A DNA stretch of 64,000 nucleotides from Streptomyces noursei ATCC 11455 (GCF_001704275.1 NZ_CP011533.1:3224001-3288000); one strand, 5' to 3'; positions 1-9,977 are shown, counted from the first letter of the stretch. Translations and numbers: made by a program. The notes: generated by a model from the letters alone, not told the origin.

Positions 1-1
1 G

Positions 2-355
2 AACGTGGTCGCCTGGGTGAACGGCCACACCCACGAGAACCGCATCACCCCGCACGGCCACGCGGTGCCCGAGCGCGCCTTCTGGGAGATCAACACCGCC
101 TCCCACGTCGACTTCCCGCAGCACGCCCGGATCATCGAGCTGGCCGACAACGGCGACGGCACGCTGTCCCTGTTCACCACCCTGATCGAGTCCGCCGCGC
201 CGTACGTCGCCGACATCACCGACACCTCCGACGCCGGGCTCGCCGCCCTCTACCGCGAGCTGTCGTACAACGACCCGTACGCCACGCCGGACGCCAAGAT
301 CGGCACCCCCGCCGACCACAACACCGAGCTGCTGCTGACCCGCCCCGGGAAGTGA
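2..355 (+). CDS. Metallophosphoesterase, C-terminal part (gene runs off the window)
   Basis: The reading frame is open from the first base of the window to a TGA at 353-355, so only the last 117 or so codons are present and the start lies outside. The fragment begins with WVNGHTHENRI, which holds the GHTH metal-ligand motif that closes the catalytic core of calcineurin-like phosphoesterases. It is followed by a region resembling the actinobacterial secreted TIGR03767-type metallophosphoesterases (FWEINTASHVDFPQHARIIEL). Members of that family hydrolyse phosphate esters, but the substrate is unknown. The family call rests on the GHTH motif and my memory of the C-terminal pattern. The catalytic N-terminal motifs cannot be seen. 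Confidence 0.7.
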   Translation, partial: NVVAWVNGHTHENRITPHGHAVPERAFWEINTASHVDFPQHARIIELADNGDGTLSLFTTLIESAAPYVADITDTSDAGLAALYRELSYNDPYATPDAKIGTPADHNTELLLTRPGK

Positions 356-376
356 GCCGGCCGGCGCGGGCCGGGG

Positions 377-637
377 CTACGCCCCGTCCTCGTCCCGCGC
401 CGCCGCGCCGCGCTCTTGTCCGTACGGGCCGAGCACCTCGCCCTCGGTCACCCGGCGCACCGCCTCCGCCAGGTCGGCGCCGGTGGGCATCGCGTCCGGC
501 CGGACCAGCGACTGCACCATCAGGCCGGTGAGCAGCGCCTGGTAGAAGGAGCCGACGATCCGGGCGGCCGTGGCATCGACCTCGGTGTCCGACACCCCCT
601 CGAAGATCGCGACCAGCCCCTGTACCGGACAAGCGTC
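377..637 (-). pseudogene. TetR-family regulator remnant (C-terminal domain only)
   Basis: About 85 codons read on the minus strand (VQGLVAIFEGVSDTEVDATA, then a stretch with FYQALLTGLMVQSLVRPDA and ending in EDGA). They look like the ligand-binding C-terminus of a TetR repressor. No helix-turn-helix and no usable N-terminus exist. The frame is continuous with the TAA stop of the upstream PRC-barrel gene at 638-640, so the remnant starts right behind that stop codon, in the same frame. The natural reading is that a deletion removed the 5' two thirds of a tetR gene and joined the rest to the end of the PRC-barrel gene. An internal GTG at 595 could start a 72-residue product, but it would have no DNA-binding domain. 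Confidence 0.6.
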
Positions 638-1027
638 TTACACGGATGTACCGCCCGTGTCACCGGTCCCCGGCGTGCCCGTCGTCCCGGTGCCCCGGCT
701 CGGCCCCGGGCCGATCAGTCCGTAGTGGCGGTAGAGCCGGTCCTCCTCGGACGGGTCGAGATGGCCGTGGGCGTCGATCCGCGGCGTCTCCTTGATCGTG
801 TGCTTGGTGTGCGGCAGGTGCAGTTCGTCGCCGACCCGCCGGGCCCCGGCCAGCGGCACGAAGGTCTCCTTCAGCCCGAACAGCCCGGTCCGCACGGTGA
901 TCCACTCGGGCTCGTCGGTCGCGTCGTCCCGGTACACCTGCTGGACGAGGCCGAGCTTGGCGCCCTCCGCGTCCACCACGTGCAGTCCGGTCAGGCTCTG
1001 CGGGGTGTCCCCCACGGGTGCGTTCAT
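638..1027 (-). CDS. PRC-barrel domain protein
   Basis: A 129-residue protein with a PRC-barrel core (SLTGLHVVDAEGAKLGLVQQ, then WITVRTGLFGLKETFVPLAG), followed by a segment with a charged DPSEEDRLYRHYG motif and a low-complexity Gly/Thr tail. PRC-barrel proteins of this size are common in Streptomyces and are linked to stress or RNA metabolism, but the biochemical role is not settled. I chose the ATG at 1027 because a clear AGGAGG lies about 9 bases upstream; the longer frame from 1207 would add 60 residues of no recognisable character. The stop codon abuts a tetR remnant, so the normal downstream neighbour has been lost. Confidence 0.75.
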   Translation of the reverse strand: MNAPVGDTPQSLTGLHVVDAEGAKLGLVQQVYRDDATDEPEWITVRTGLFGLKETFVPLAGARRVGDELHLPHTKHTIKETPRIDAHGHLDPSEEDRLYRHYGLIGPGPSRGTGTTGTPGTGDTGGTSV

Positions 1028-1238
1028 GGCGTCCCGCCTCCTTCCGTGCGCACCGGCTGCCTGCGCGCACAGTTCCCATTGCGCGCCGGTCACGCCGACC
1101 CAGCGACTCGGCGGCCCCGCCGGCACCGGGCCCCGGCGGGCCACCCCTAACCCATTCGAGTGAATCGCCGTACGCGTCGTCGGCCCTCGCGGACACCGGT
1201 GCCGCACCCTGCACGCGCCCCGTACACCGCCCCGACGG

Positions 1239-1280
1239 CCACGGGCCCGGACCCCGCCGAAGCGGGGACCGGGCCCGTGG
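1239..1280 (-). terminator. Rho-independent terminator of serA
   Basis: A nearly perfect stem of about 19 base pairs (CCACGGGCCCGG-a-CCCCGC / GCGGGG-a-CCGGGCCCGTGG) with a CGAA loop, starting about 20 bases beyond the serA stop. There is no strong U-tract, as is usual in Streptomyces. Confidence 0.8.
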
Positions 1281-1299
1281 AACCACGAGAGCCCAAGGC

Positions 1300-2904
1300 T
1301 CAGTGGGTGAGGTTCACCGCGCGCACCGAGGTCGCGCCGATCTCCTCGGAGATCTCCGACAGCACGTTCGCCGGAATGGTGTCGTCGACCGTCAGCACGA
1401 CCAGCGCCTCACCGCCGACGTCGGCACGGGCGACCTGCATGCCGCCGATGTTGATGCCCGCCTCGCCCAGGATCCGGCCGACGGTGCCGACGACGCCGGG
1501 GCGGTCGGTGTAGCGCAGGAACGCCATGTGGTCGGCGAGCGCCAGGTCGATGGAGTGGTCACCGACCGCGACGACCTTCTGGACGTTCTTGTGGCCGGCG
1601 AGCGTGCCGGAGATCGACACCTCCTCGCCACTGGCGAGGGTGCCGCGCACGGTGACCACGTTGCGGTGCTCGGGCGACTCGCTGCTGGTGGTCAGCCGCA
1701 CCTCGACGCCGCGCTCCTGCGCGAAGAGCGGGGCGTTGACGTAGGACACCGTCTCCGCGACGACGTCCTCGAACACGCCCTTGAGCGCGGAGAGTTCGAG
1801 CACCTTCACGTCGTGCTGGGTGATCTCGCCGTACACCTCGACGTCGAGGCGCATGGCGACCTCGCCGGCCAGCGCGGTGAAGATCCGGCCCAGCCGCTCG
1901 GCCAGCGGCAGGCCGGGCTTGACGTCCTCGGCGATCACGCCGCCCTGGACGTTGACCGCGTCCGGGACCAGCTCGCCGGCGAGCGCCAGCCGCACCGACT
2001 TGGCGACCGCGATACCGGCCTTCTCCTGCGCCTCGCCCGTCGAGGCGCCCAGGTGCGGGGTGCACACGACCTGGTCGAACGCGAACAGCGGCGAGTCGGT
2101 GCAGGGCTCGACGGCGTACACGTCGAGGCCCGCGCCGGCCACCCGGCCCTCCTTGAGCGCGGTGGCCAGCGCCTCCTCGTCGACGATGCCACCGCGGGCG
2201 GCGTTGACGATCCGGACGCTCGGCTTGACCTTGTGCAGCGCCTCGTCGCCGATCAGGCCGATGGTCTCGGGGGTCTTGGGGAGGTGGACGGTGATGAAGT
2301 CCGAGACCTCCAGCAGCTCGTCCAGGGTCAGCAGCTTGACGCCCATCTGCGCGGCGCGGGCCGGCTGGACGTAGGGGTCGTAGGCCACGACCTTCATGCC
2401 GAACGCGGACATCCGCTGGGCGACCAGCACGCCGATCCGGCCGAGGCCGACCACGCCGAGGGTCTTCTCGCTGAGCTCGACGCCGGTGTACTTGCTGCGC
2501 TTCCACTCGCCGTTCTTCAGCGCGGTGTTGGCCTGCGGGATGTTGCGCGCGGTGGCGACCAGCAGACCGCAGGCCAGCTCGGCGGCGGTGACGATGTTGG
2601 AGGTCGGGGCGTTCACGACCATCACGCCGGCCTTGGTGGCGGCGGAGACGTCGACGTTGTCCAGGCCCACGCCGGCCCGGGCGATGACCTTCAGCTTCTT
2701 GGCGGCGGCGATCGCCTCGCCGTCGACCTTCGTCGCGCTGCGCACGAGGATGGCATCGACGTCGACGATGGCGGGAAGCAGTTCGGCGCGATCGGCGCCG
2801 TTGCAGTGCCGGATCTCGAAATCCGGGCCGAGGGCGTCGACGGTGGCCGGCGAGAGCTCCTCGGCGATCAGTACAACGGGTTTACCCGGGTTGGCAGTGC
2901 TCAC
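1300..2904 (-). CDS. serA: D-3-phosphoglycerate dehydrogenase
   Basis: Oxidises 3-phosphoglycerate to phosphohydroxypyruvate with NAD+, the first step of serine synthesis in the cytoplasm. At 534 residues it is the long type-I form. It has a substrate-binding N-terminal domain, a Rossmann NAD domain with GLGRIG at about 153-158, the catalytic arginine in ARGGIVD (about 235) and histidine in TPHLGAST (about 285), an allosteric substrate-binding domain, and a C-terminal ACT domain (RPGVVGTVGRILGEAGINIG) that binds serine for feedback control. The GTG at 2904 is preferred because the protein then starts like known actinobacterial SerA (VSTANPGKPVV). An ATG at 2922 is also possible. It follows ilvC after a terminator, so it may be transcribed partly by read-through. 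Confidence 0.95.
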   Translation of the reverse strand: MSTANPGKPVVLIAEELSPATVDALGPDFEIRHCNGADRAELLPAIVDVDAILVRSATKVDGEAIAAAKKLKVIARAGVGLDNVDVSAATKAGVMVVNAPTSNIVTAAELACGLLVATARNIPQANTALKNGEWKRSKYTGVELSEKTLGVVGLGRIGVLVAQRMSAFGMKVVAYDPYVQPARAAQMGVKLLTLDELLEVSDFITVHLPKTPETIGLIGDEALHKVKPSVRIVNAARGGIVDEEALATALKEGRVAGAGLDVYAVEPCTDSPLFAFDQVVCTPHLGASTGEAQEKAGIAVAKSVRLALAGELVPDAVNVQGGVIAEDVKPGLPLAERLGRIFTALAGEVAMRLDVEVYGEITQHDVKVLELSALKGVFEDVVAETVSYVNAPLFAQERGVEVRLTTSSESPEHRNVVTVRGTLASGEEVSISGTLAGHKNVQKVVAVGDHSIDLALADHMAFLRYTDRPGVVGTVGRILGEAGINIGGMQVARADVGGEALVVLTVDDTIPANVLSEISEEIGATSVRAVNLTH

Positions 2905-3149
2905 GTGGTCTTCAGTCCTCATCTGGTCCGCTGGAGGTACCGCCCATGCCCTTGGGGCAGTGGGGGACGACGGCCGTCCCGACGGCCGAAGGCGGTAGGG
3001 GGAATGCCGCGTGGAAGACGCACGACGCTGTGAGCCTGACGCGCTTGTGTCGAGCAGTGTAGTGGCGGGGCACGGCACGGTCTGTGCCGAAGCGTAAGGA
3101 TCACTCATGCGTGGTTCTACGCGGTGGACAAGGTGGTGCGGCGACATAT

Positions 3150-3189
3150 GGACGAGGGGGCCGCGAGCAGTGTCGCGACCCCCTCGTCC
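3150..3189 (-). terminator. Terminator behind ilvC
   Basis: Inverted repeat GGACGAGGGGG...CCCCCTCGTCC with an inner CGCGA/TCGCG stem, starting 6 bases past the ilvC stop. It separates ilvC from serA. Confidence 0.75.
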
Positions 3190-3195
3190 CACGGC

Positions 3196-4299
<1,104 letters not shown>

Positions 4300-4824
4300 T
4301 CAGGCCGTACGGTCCAGCGCGCGCAGCGAGCGGTCGGTGATGGACCGGGCGCCACGGCCTATCGCGATGGTGCCGGACTGCACCAGTTCCTTGATGCCGA
4401 AGGGCTCCAGCATCCGGAGCATCGCCTCCAGCTTGTCGCTGGACCCGGTGGCCTCGATCGTCACGGCGTCCGGCGAGACGTCCACGGTCTTGGCGCGGAA
4501 GAGCTGGACGATCTCGACGATCTGGGAGCGGGTCTCGTTGTCGGCGCGGACCTTCGCCAGGACCAGTTCGCGCTGGATGGCCGAGCCCGGCTCCAGCTCG
4601 ACGATCTTCAGGACGTTGACGAGCTTGTTGAGCTGTTTGGTGACCTGCTCCAGCGGCAGCTTCTCGACGCTGACCACGATGGTGATGCGGGAGATGTCGG
4701 GGTGCTCGGTGACCCCCACCGCCAGCGAGTCGATGTTGAAGCCGCGGCGGGAGAACAGCGCGGCGATCCGGGCGAGGATGCCGGGGGTGTTCTCCACCAG
4801 GACGGAGAGCGTGTGCTTGGACAT
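4300..4824 (-). CDS. ilvN: Acetolactate synthase small (regulatory) subunit
   Basis: A 174-residue regulatory partner of IlvB. The N-terminal ACT domain (HTLSVLVENTPGILARIAAL ... GFNIDSLAVG) binds valine for feedback inhibition; the C-terminal half stabilises and activates the large subunit. The length and the SKHTLSVLVEN start are typical of actinobacterial IlvN (often called IlvH). The ATG at 4824 follows the ilvB stop by about 40 bases, with AGAGAGAAG as a purine-rich site. Co-transcription with ilvB and ilvC is expected. Confidence 0.96.
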   Translation of the reverse strand: MSKHTLSVLVENTPGILARIAALFSRRGFNIDSLAVGVTEHPDISRITIVVSVEKLPLEQVTKQLNKLVNVLKIVELEPGSAIQRELVLAKVRADNETRSQIVEIVQLFRAKTVDVSPDAVTIEATGSSDKLEAMLRMLEPFGIKELVQSGTIAIGRGARSITDRSLRALDRTA

Positions 4825-4865
4825 GTCGTCTTCTCTCTTCTTCCGTGCGTCCGTGACGTCCTGGG

Positions 4866-6722
4866 TCAGTCGTCTTCGTTGTCGCCGAAGTCGGGACGCA
4901 CGCCCCGGGCGGCCATGACCTCGTCGTTGGAGGTGCCGGCGGCGACCATCGGCCACACCTGGGCATCCTCGTGGACGATGAAGTCGACCACCACCGGGCG
5001 GTCGTTGATGGCGTTGGCCTCTTCGATGACCTTGTCCAGCTCGGCCGGGTCCTCGCAGCGCAGTGCGGCGCAGCCCATCGCCTCGGCCAGCTTGACGAAG
5101 TCCGGCACGCGGGTGCCCTTGGCCTGCGGGTTGATGTCCTCGGGGCCGCTGTGCAGCACGGTGTTGGAGTAGCGCTGGTTGTAGAAGAGGGTCTGCCACT
5201 GGCGGACCATGCCCAGCGCGCCGTTGTTGATGATCGCGACCTTGATCGGGATGTTGTTCAGCGCGCAGGTGACCAGTTCCTGATTGGTCATCTGGAAGCA
5301 GCCGTCGCCGTCGATCGCCCAGACCGTGCGGTCCGGCTTGCCGGCCTTGGCGCCCATCGCGGCGGGCACCGCGTAGCCCATGGTGCCGGCGCCGCCGGAG
5401 TTCAGCCAGGTGGCGGGCCGCTCGTAGTGGATGAAGTGGGCGGCCCACATCTGGTGCTGGCCGACGCCCGCGGCGAAGATCGTGTCGGCCGGGGCGAGCT
5501 TGCCGATCCGCTCGATGACCTGCTGCGGGGAGAGGCTGCCGTCGTCCGGCAGGTCGTAGCCCAGCGGGTAGGTCTCGCGCCAGCGGTTGAGGTCCTTCCA
5601 CCAGGCGCCGTAGTCGCCCGTGTGGCCGGCCTCGTGCTCGGCCTGGACCGCGACGATCAGGTCGGCGATGACCTCGCGGGCGTCCCCGACGATCGGCACG
5701 TCCGCGGCGCGGTTCTTGCCGATCTCCGCCGGGTCGATGTCCGCGTGCACGACCTTGGCGTACGGGGCGAAGGAGTCCAGCTTGCCGGTGACCCGGTCGT
5801 CGAAGCGGGCGCCGAGGGTGATCAGCAGGTCGGCCTTCTGCAGCGCGGCGACCGCGGTGACCGAGCCGTGCATGCCCGGCATGCCGAGGTGCTGCGGGTG
5901 GCTGTCGGGGAAGGCGCCCAGCGCCATCAGGGTGGTGGTGACCGGGGCGCCGGTCAGCTCGGCGAGCACCTTCAGCTCGGCGGTGGCGCCGGCCTTCAGG
6001 ACGCCGCCGCCGACGTAGAGCACCGGGCGCTTGGACTCGGCGATCAGCCGGGCGGCCTCGCGGATCTGCTTGGCGTGCGGCTTGGTGACGGGGCGATAGC
6101 CCGGCAGGTCGGTCTGCGGCGGCCACACGAAGGTGGTCTGTGCCTGGAGGGCGTCTTTGGCGATGTCGACCAGGACCGGGCCGGGGCGGCCGGTGGAGGC
6201 GACGTGGAACGCCTCGGCGATCGTCTTGGGGATGTCGGCCGGGTCGGTGACCAGCCAGTTGTGCTTGGTGATCGGCATGGTGATGCCGCAGATGTCCGCC
6301 TCCTGGAAGGCGTCCGTGCCGATCGACTTGGACGAGACCTGACCGGTGATCGCGACCAGCGGCACGGAGTCCATGTGCGCGTCGGCGATCGGGGTGACGA
6401 GGTTGGTGGCGCCCGGCCCGGACGTCGCCATGCAGACCCCGACCTTGCCGGTGGCCTGGGCGTATCCGGTGGCGGCGTGTCCCGCGCCCTGCTCGTGCCG
6501 CACCAGCACGTGCCGGACCTTCGAGGAGTCCATCATCGGGTCGTACGCCGGGAGGATCGCACCGCCGGGGATGCCGAACACGGTGTCGGCCCCGACCTCC
6601 TCCAGCGAACGGATGAGGGACTGCGCGCCCGTGACGTGCTCGACGGTCGCGGGCTGGTGCGATCCGCCGGAGTTACGGGCCCGCGGCTGCGGATGGTGGG
6701 CCCCGGTGGCCTGCTCGGTCAT
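4866..6722 (-). CDS. ilvB: Acetolactate synthase large (catalytic) subunit
   Basis: Thiamine-diphosphate enzyme that condenses pyruvate with pyruvate or 2-oxobutyrate, starting branched-chain amino acid synthesis. It has 618 residues. The catalytic glutamate sits in [16 protein letters not shown], the central FAD-binding domain follows, and the C-terminal ThDP motif runs from [12 protein letters not shown] to NN. A 35-residue polar extension precedes the conserved core, which is usual in Streptomyces. The ATG at 6722 is supported by that start and by the leader region lying just upstream. It is the first structural gene behind the ilvB leader and attenuator (6779-6934). Confidence 0.97.
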   Translation of the reverse strand: MTEQATGAHHPQPRARNSGGSHQPATVEHVTGAQSLIRSLEEVGADTVFGIPGGAILPAYDPMMDSSKVRHVLVRHEQGAGHAATGYAQATGKVGVCMATSGPGATNLVTPIADAHMDSVPLVAITGQVSSKSIGTDAFQEADICGITMPITKHNWLVTDPADIPKTIAEAFHVASTGRPGPVLVDIAKDALQAQTTFVWPPQTDLPGYRPVTKPHAKQIREAARLIAESKRPVLYVGGGVLKAGATAELKVLAELTGAPVTTTLMALGAFPDSHPQHLGMPGMHGSVTAVAALQKADLLITLGARFDDRVTGKLDSFAPYAKVVHADIDPAEIGKNRAADVPIVGDAREVIADLIVAVQAEHEAGHTGDYGAWWKDLNRWRETYPLGYDLPDDGSLSPQQVIERIGKLAPADTIFAAGVGQHQMWAAHFIHYERPATWLNSGGAGTMGYAVPAAMGAKAGKPDRTVWAIDGDGCFQMTNQELVTCALNNIPIKVAIINNGALGMVRQWQTLFYNQRYSNTVLHSGPEDINPQAKGTRVPDFVKLAEAMGCAALRCEDPAELDKVIEEANAINDRPVVVDFIVHEDAQVWPMVAAGTSNDEVMAARGVRPDFGDNEDD

Positions 6723-6778
6723 CTGCGTCTCTTCTCGAAGCTGAGGGTTTTGGCGGGATTTGTGAGGTTGCGATGCAA

Positions 6779-6813
6779 CAAAAAACCCCTCGTGCCGTGA
6801 GGCAAGCGAGGGG
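6779..6813 (-). terminator. Transcription attenuator of ilvB
   Basis: On the minus strand CCCCTCG...CGAGGGG (6786-6813) is followed directly by a run of T residues (6779-6785 on the plus strand read as A). This is a textbook intrinsic terminator with a real U-tract, rare in this genome. It lies 43 bases downstream of the leader-peptide stop and 56 bases before ilvB. Confidence 0.9.
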
Positions 6814-6869
6814 AGCGCGTCGGTGTGGTCAGCTGGGTTCGTCAGGGTCCCAGCTTCAGCCGACGCGCT
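6814..6869 (-). promoter_or_regulatory. Leader stem-loop overlapping the ilvB leader peptide
   Basis: A perfect 10-bp outer stem AGCGCGTCGG/CCGACGCGCT (6814-6823 and 6860-6869) contains an inner stem AGCTGGG/CCCAGCT (6831-6837 and 6849-6855). Its 5' arm on the RNA covers the last codons of the leader peptide, so a ribosome stalled on the Ile/Leu/Val codons or finishing translation would change its folding. It is the expected pause or specifier structure ahead of the attenuator. Confidence 0.7.
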
Positions 6870-6897
6870 TTCCAAGTACGAGAATTCGGGTGCGCAT
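6856..6897 (-). CDS. ilvB leader peptide
   Basis: A 13-codon open frame reading [13 protein letters not shown], with the consecutive regulatory codons Ile-Leu-Val-Leu. I recognise this as the conserved leader described for ilvB of Streptomyces in comparative work on actinobacterial attenuation. When branched-chain aminoacyl-tRNAs are scarce the ribosome stalls on ILVL and terminator formation at 6786-6813 is prevented. The ATG lies 7 bases downstream of a consensus-like -10 element, so the transcript is probably leaderless and the peptide is read from its very 5' end. Confidence 0.9.
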   Translation of the reverse strand: MRTRILVLGKRVG

Positions 6898-6904
6898 GGC
6901 ACTG

Positions 6905-6934
6905 ACCCTCCCCCTCCCGTGCACCGAGTGTCAA
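6905..6934 (-). promoter_or_regulatory. Promoter of the ilvB leader
   Basis: On the minus strand a perfect -35 TTGACA (6929-6934) and a -10-like GAGGGT (6905-6910) are separated by 18 bases. The predicted start point falls on or next to the ATG of the leader peptide at 6897. The spacing and the perfect -35 suggest the principal sigma factor HrdB. Confidence 0.7.
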
Positions 6935-6955
6935 GTGGGTGGGACGGAGGTCTCA

Positions 6956-9002
6956 CTATTTGGGCGCAACGGGGGATGTCTCCGCCTCTCCGGCCGCCGC
7001 ACCGTGCCGGACGGGACGGCTGCCGCTGAGGACCACCGCCCGCCCCGGGCCGGTCAGGTCCGGCACCGGGTAGCTGCCACGGGTCAGTGCGCGACGCAGC
7101 CGATGCTCGTCCAGCGGACCGGAGAAGGCCAGCCCCATGCCGTGGGTGCACCCCATCGAGCGCAGCGCCAACACCTGTTCGGGTAGATCCACGCCCTCCG
7201 CGACCGACTGCATGCCGAGGTCGGAGGCGATCCGCAGCAGCCCGGCGGTGATCTTGTGCAGTCGGGGGGACTCCACCACCCCGTCGATCAGCCCGCGGTC
7301 CAGCCGCAGGACGTCGATGGGGAGCCGGCGCAGCGCGTTCATCGCGGCGTACCCGCTGCCGAAGCCGTCCAGCGCGGTCCGCACGCCGAGCCGGCGCAGC
7401 GCGACCAGCCGGCGCTCCAGGTCGTCGAGCGGGATCCGGGGGTCGCTTTCGGACAGTTCCAGGACGAGCGCGCCCGTCGGCAGGCCGTGCCGGGCGAGCA
7501 GCGCCTCGATGGCCTTGGGGGTCAGCGCGCGGTCCAGCAGGCGCCGGGCGGAGAGCCGGACGGCGACCGGGACCTGGTGACCGGCGCGGTGCCGGGCGGC
7601 GGCCTGCTCGACGGCCTCCTCCAGCTGCCAGCGGCCGAGTTCGGCGGCGCGCTCGCCGCCCTCGTCGGTGAGCCGCCCGCGGTCGCCGACCCGGAGGAAC
7701 TCGGCCGGGGTGAAGAGGATGCCCTCGGCGGACCGCCAGCGGGCGTGCGCGGCGACCGCGGTGATCCGGCCGCTGGCCAGCTCGACCACCGGCTGGTTCA
7801 GCAGCGCGAACTCGCCGTCCTGGAGGGCGGTGCGGAGCTTGCTGGCGAGTTCGGCGCGGTGCGCGACCTCGTCCTGCATCTGCGGGGCGTAGAGCTCGAC
7901 CCGGCCCTTGCCGGCCTGCTTGGCGCGGTACATCGCCAGGTCGGCGTTGCGCAGCAGGCCCGCCGGGCTGACGCCCCCTTCGGCGAAGGCCACGCCGATG
8001 CTGGCCGCGACCCGGACGTCCCGGCCGTCGATGCGGTAGGGCTCGGAGAGTCGGAGCCGGAGCCGGTCGGCGATCTCCAGGATGCGGAACTCCCGGGCCG
8101 CGCGGTCGCGGGTGCCGTCGCCGGTGATGAGCGCGGCGAACTCGTCGCCGCCGAGGCGGGCCGCTATGTCGCCGGCCCGCACCGATTCCGCGAGCCGGCG
8201 GGCCGCCTGGATCAGCAGCTCGTCGCCCGCCTGGTGGCCGATGGTGTCGTTGACCTGCTTGAAGCCGTCGAGGTCGATGTAGAGCACGGCGGTGTCGTGG
8301 TCGCTGGCCCGGCGGCCGGTGACGGCCTTGGTGACCCGCTCGGTGAACAGCGCGCGGTTGGGCAGGTCGGTGAGCGCGTCGTGCGAGGCGTTGTGCTGGA
8401 GCTGGGCCTGGAGTCGGACGCGCTCGGTGACGTCGCGGGAGTTGAAGATCAGGCCGCCGTGGTGGCGGTTGACCGTGGACTCGACGTTCAGCCAGCCTCC
8501 CCCACTCTCGGCTCCGCTCGCGTGGGAGGTGCCCCCACCGCCGGCCCGCTTCCCGCCGGCCCGGAAGCGGCACTCGATCCGGGTGGTCGGCTCGGCCTCG
8601 GGCGAGGCGGCGAGGAACCGGCGGACCTCGTGGACCACCCGGCCCAGGTCCTCGGGGTGGATCAGCGAGGCGAGTTCGGCGCCGACCAGTTCCTCGGCGT
8701 CGCGGCCGTAGACCCCGGCGGCGGCGGGGCTGACGTACCGCAGCACGCCGGTGGGCGCGGCGATCATGATGACGTCGCTGGAGCCCTGCACCAGGGAGCG
8801 GAAGTGGTTCTCCTTCTGCGCCAGTTCCTGGGTGAGGGTGATGTTGTCGAGCAGCATGATGCCCTGCCGGACGACGAGGGCCAGCACGACCGTGCAGCCG
8901 GTGAAGAGCACCACGCGGTCGATGCGCCGCCCGTCCAGGACGTTGGTGAGGATGCCCAAGGTGCAGACGGCGGCGGCCAGATACGGGGTCAGGGCGGCCA
9001 GT
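6956..9002 (-). pseudogene. Membrane GGDEF/EAL (c-di-GMP) gene, 3' part, cut off by IS insertion
   Basis: This fragment carries the last one or two membrane spans, a PAS domain, a GGDEF domain with an intact GGDEF motif and an RxxD inhibitory site (RAGD) five residues before it, and a degenerate EAL domain. The EAL signature reads AHA and the usual DDFG reads DGFG, so phosphodiesterase activity is unlikely. The frame continues through the IS junction: joining base 9002 to base 10879, dropping one copy of the AGT duplication, restores one uninterrupted frame with the 5' part (10876-11864), about 1010 codons in all. A TTG at 8959 could start a 667-residue product from the fragment alone if a promoter existed. 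Synteny suggests the orthologue of the GGDEF/EAL gene next to ilvB in S. coelicolor. Confidence 0.85.
8495..8537. repeat. Small Streptomyces palindromic repeat inside the GGDEF/EAL gene
   Basis: Arms CTCCCCCAC and GTGGGAGGTG flank an inner palindrome (CTCTCGGCTCCGCTCG). It resembles the short dispersed palindromes often seen between or within Streptomyces genes. Here it is in frame and adds a Gly/Ser-rich stretch (about residues 139-156 of the 3' fragment) within the C-terminal part of the PAS domain. Confidence 0.5.
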
Positions 9003-9067
9003 GAACCTCTTTCATCCTGTTCCGTGGGGGTGAAGTGGCCTGGTCAGCGGGGTGGTGGGTGACATGG

Positions 9068-9125
9068 CAGAGCCCCTTGTCGTTGGGGTGTTGATCTCAC
9101 TCGACACCGGCGCCAAGGGGCTCTG
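9068..9125 (+). promoter_or_regulatory. Inverted repeat just ahead of the transposase start (copy 1)
   Basis: Perfect 12-bp arms CAGAGCCCCTTG (9068-9079) and CAAGGGGCTCTG (9114-9125) end immediately before the TTG start of the transposase at 9126. In a transcript reading in from outside, this hairpin would hold the initiation region in a stem. The partner element has the same arrangement at 10042-10101 with two mismatches, so the structure is kept though the sequence has drifted. Confidence 0.55.
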
Positions 9126-9890
9126 TTGGTTCCGTATCCTGCCATGCTCGATGTCCCGTACGAGCTCGTTGAGCACGTCTCGTGGCTGATCCACGCCCGT
9201 CGGCGCGAGCTGAAGTCGCCCTGGCGGAGGCTGGGGTGCTTCAAGCAGGCCCTGCTGGTGCTGGTGCATCTCCGGAAGAACGAGACGTTCGCCCAGGTCG
9301 GAGCAGGTTTTGGAGTCTCGGAGTCCACGGCCTGGCGATACGTCGACGAAACCCTCGAGATCCTCGCTGCCTGGGCCCCAGGCCTGCGCGAGGCCCTGGT
9401 CGGGCTGGGTGAGGGCGACTTCGTCATCGTTGACGGCACGCTCATCCCCACCGACCGCATCAAGGCGGACGAGCCATACTACTCCCAGAAACACAAGCGG
9501 CACGGCATGAATGTCCAGGTCGTCGCGGCACCGGACGGGACCCCGCTGTGGTTTTCCCGCGCGCTGCCGGGGCGGGCGCACGATCTGACCGCTGCCCGGG
9601 CCCACGGCATCGTCCAGGCCTGCCTGACCAGGGAAGTCCTGGTCCTGGCCGACCGGGCCTACCAGGGGGCCGGCGCCACCGTGCGCACTCCGTACTACAG
9701 ACACCGCGAACTCCCCGAGCACTACCAGCAGTTCAACCGCGTCCACACGCGACTCCGAGCGCCGGGCGAACGGGCCTTCGCCCGGCTGAAGTCCTGGCGG
9801 ATCCTCCGCCGGGCCCGATGCTCCACCAACCGCATCAGCCGCACCGTACAGGCCATCCACACCCTTCTCACCTGCAGCTATTCAGGATGA
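9126..9890 (+). CDS. IS5-family transposase (copy 1)
   Basis: A 254-residue DDE transposase of the DDE_Tnp_4 type. It has an N-terminal helix-turn-helix (GAGFGVSESTAWRYVDETL, about residues 58-76), then catalytic aspartates in VDGTLIPTDR and VLADRAYQGAG and the glutamate in LRAPGERAFARLK. All three acidic residues are present and the frame is intact, so the enzyme could be active. It catalyses cut-and-paste or copy transfer of the element by its 17-bp ends. The start is TTG at 9126, giving the family-typical YPAMLDVP beginning; an ATG at 9144 is the alternative. It lies antisense to the gene it interrupts. Confidence 0.9.
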   Translation: MVPYPAMLDVPYELVEHVSWLIHARRRELKSPWRRLGCFKQALLVLVHLRKNETFAQVGAGFGVSESTAWRYVDETLEILAAWAPGLREALVGLGEGDFVIVDGTLIPTDRIKADEPYYSQKHKRHGMNVQVVAAPDGTPLWFSRALPGRAHDLTAARAHGIVQACLTREVLVLADRAYQGAGATVRTPYYRHRELPEHYQQFNRVHTRLRAPGERAFARLKSWRILRRARCSTNRISRTVQAIHTLLTCSYSG

Positions 9891-9899
9891 AAGAGGTTC

Positions 9900-9977
9900 A
9901 CTGAGGTTTTCTCAGCGTTCATGATCGTCGGGAGGGTCTGTCAAACGAGCGGTGTAACCAGAGTGGTTGGGGTTACT
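9900..9977. other. 78-bp spacer between the two IS copies
   Basis: This DNA is not part of the interrupted GGDEF/EAL gene, because that gene rejoins exactly without it. It begins and ends with ACT, next to the IS ends. Its base composition is lower in GC than the surroundings and I recognise nothing in it. The simplest reading is donor DNA carried between the two elements when IS-spacer-IS moved as one unit. Confidence 0.6.

Larger units (their letters stand above)
9003..9899 (+). mobile_element. IS5-family element, copy 1 (897 bp)
   Basis: Bounded by perfect 17-bp inverted repeats GAACCTCTTTCATCCTG (9003-9019) and their complement (9883-9899), with one transposase gene. It is flanked by AGT on the left (9000-9002) and ACT on the right (9900-9902). 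These ANT triplets fit the 3-bp target duplications I recall for the ISL2 group of the IS5 family. The two triplets differ, so this copy alone is not bracketed by a target duplication; the matching AGT lies beyond copy 2 (10876-10878). Confidence 0.85.
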
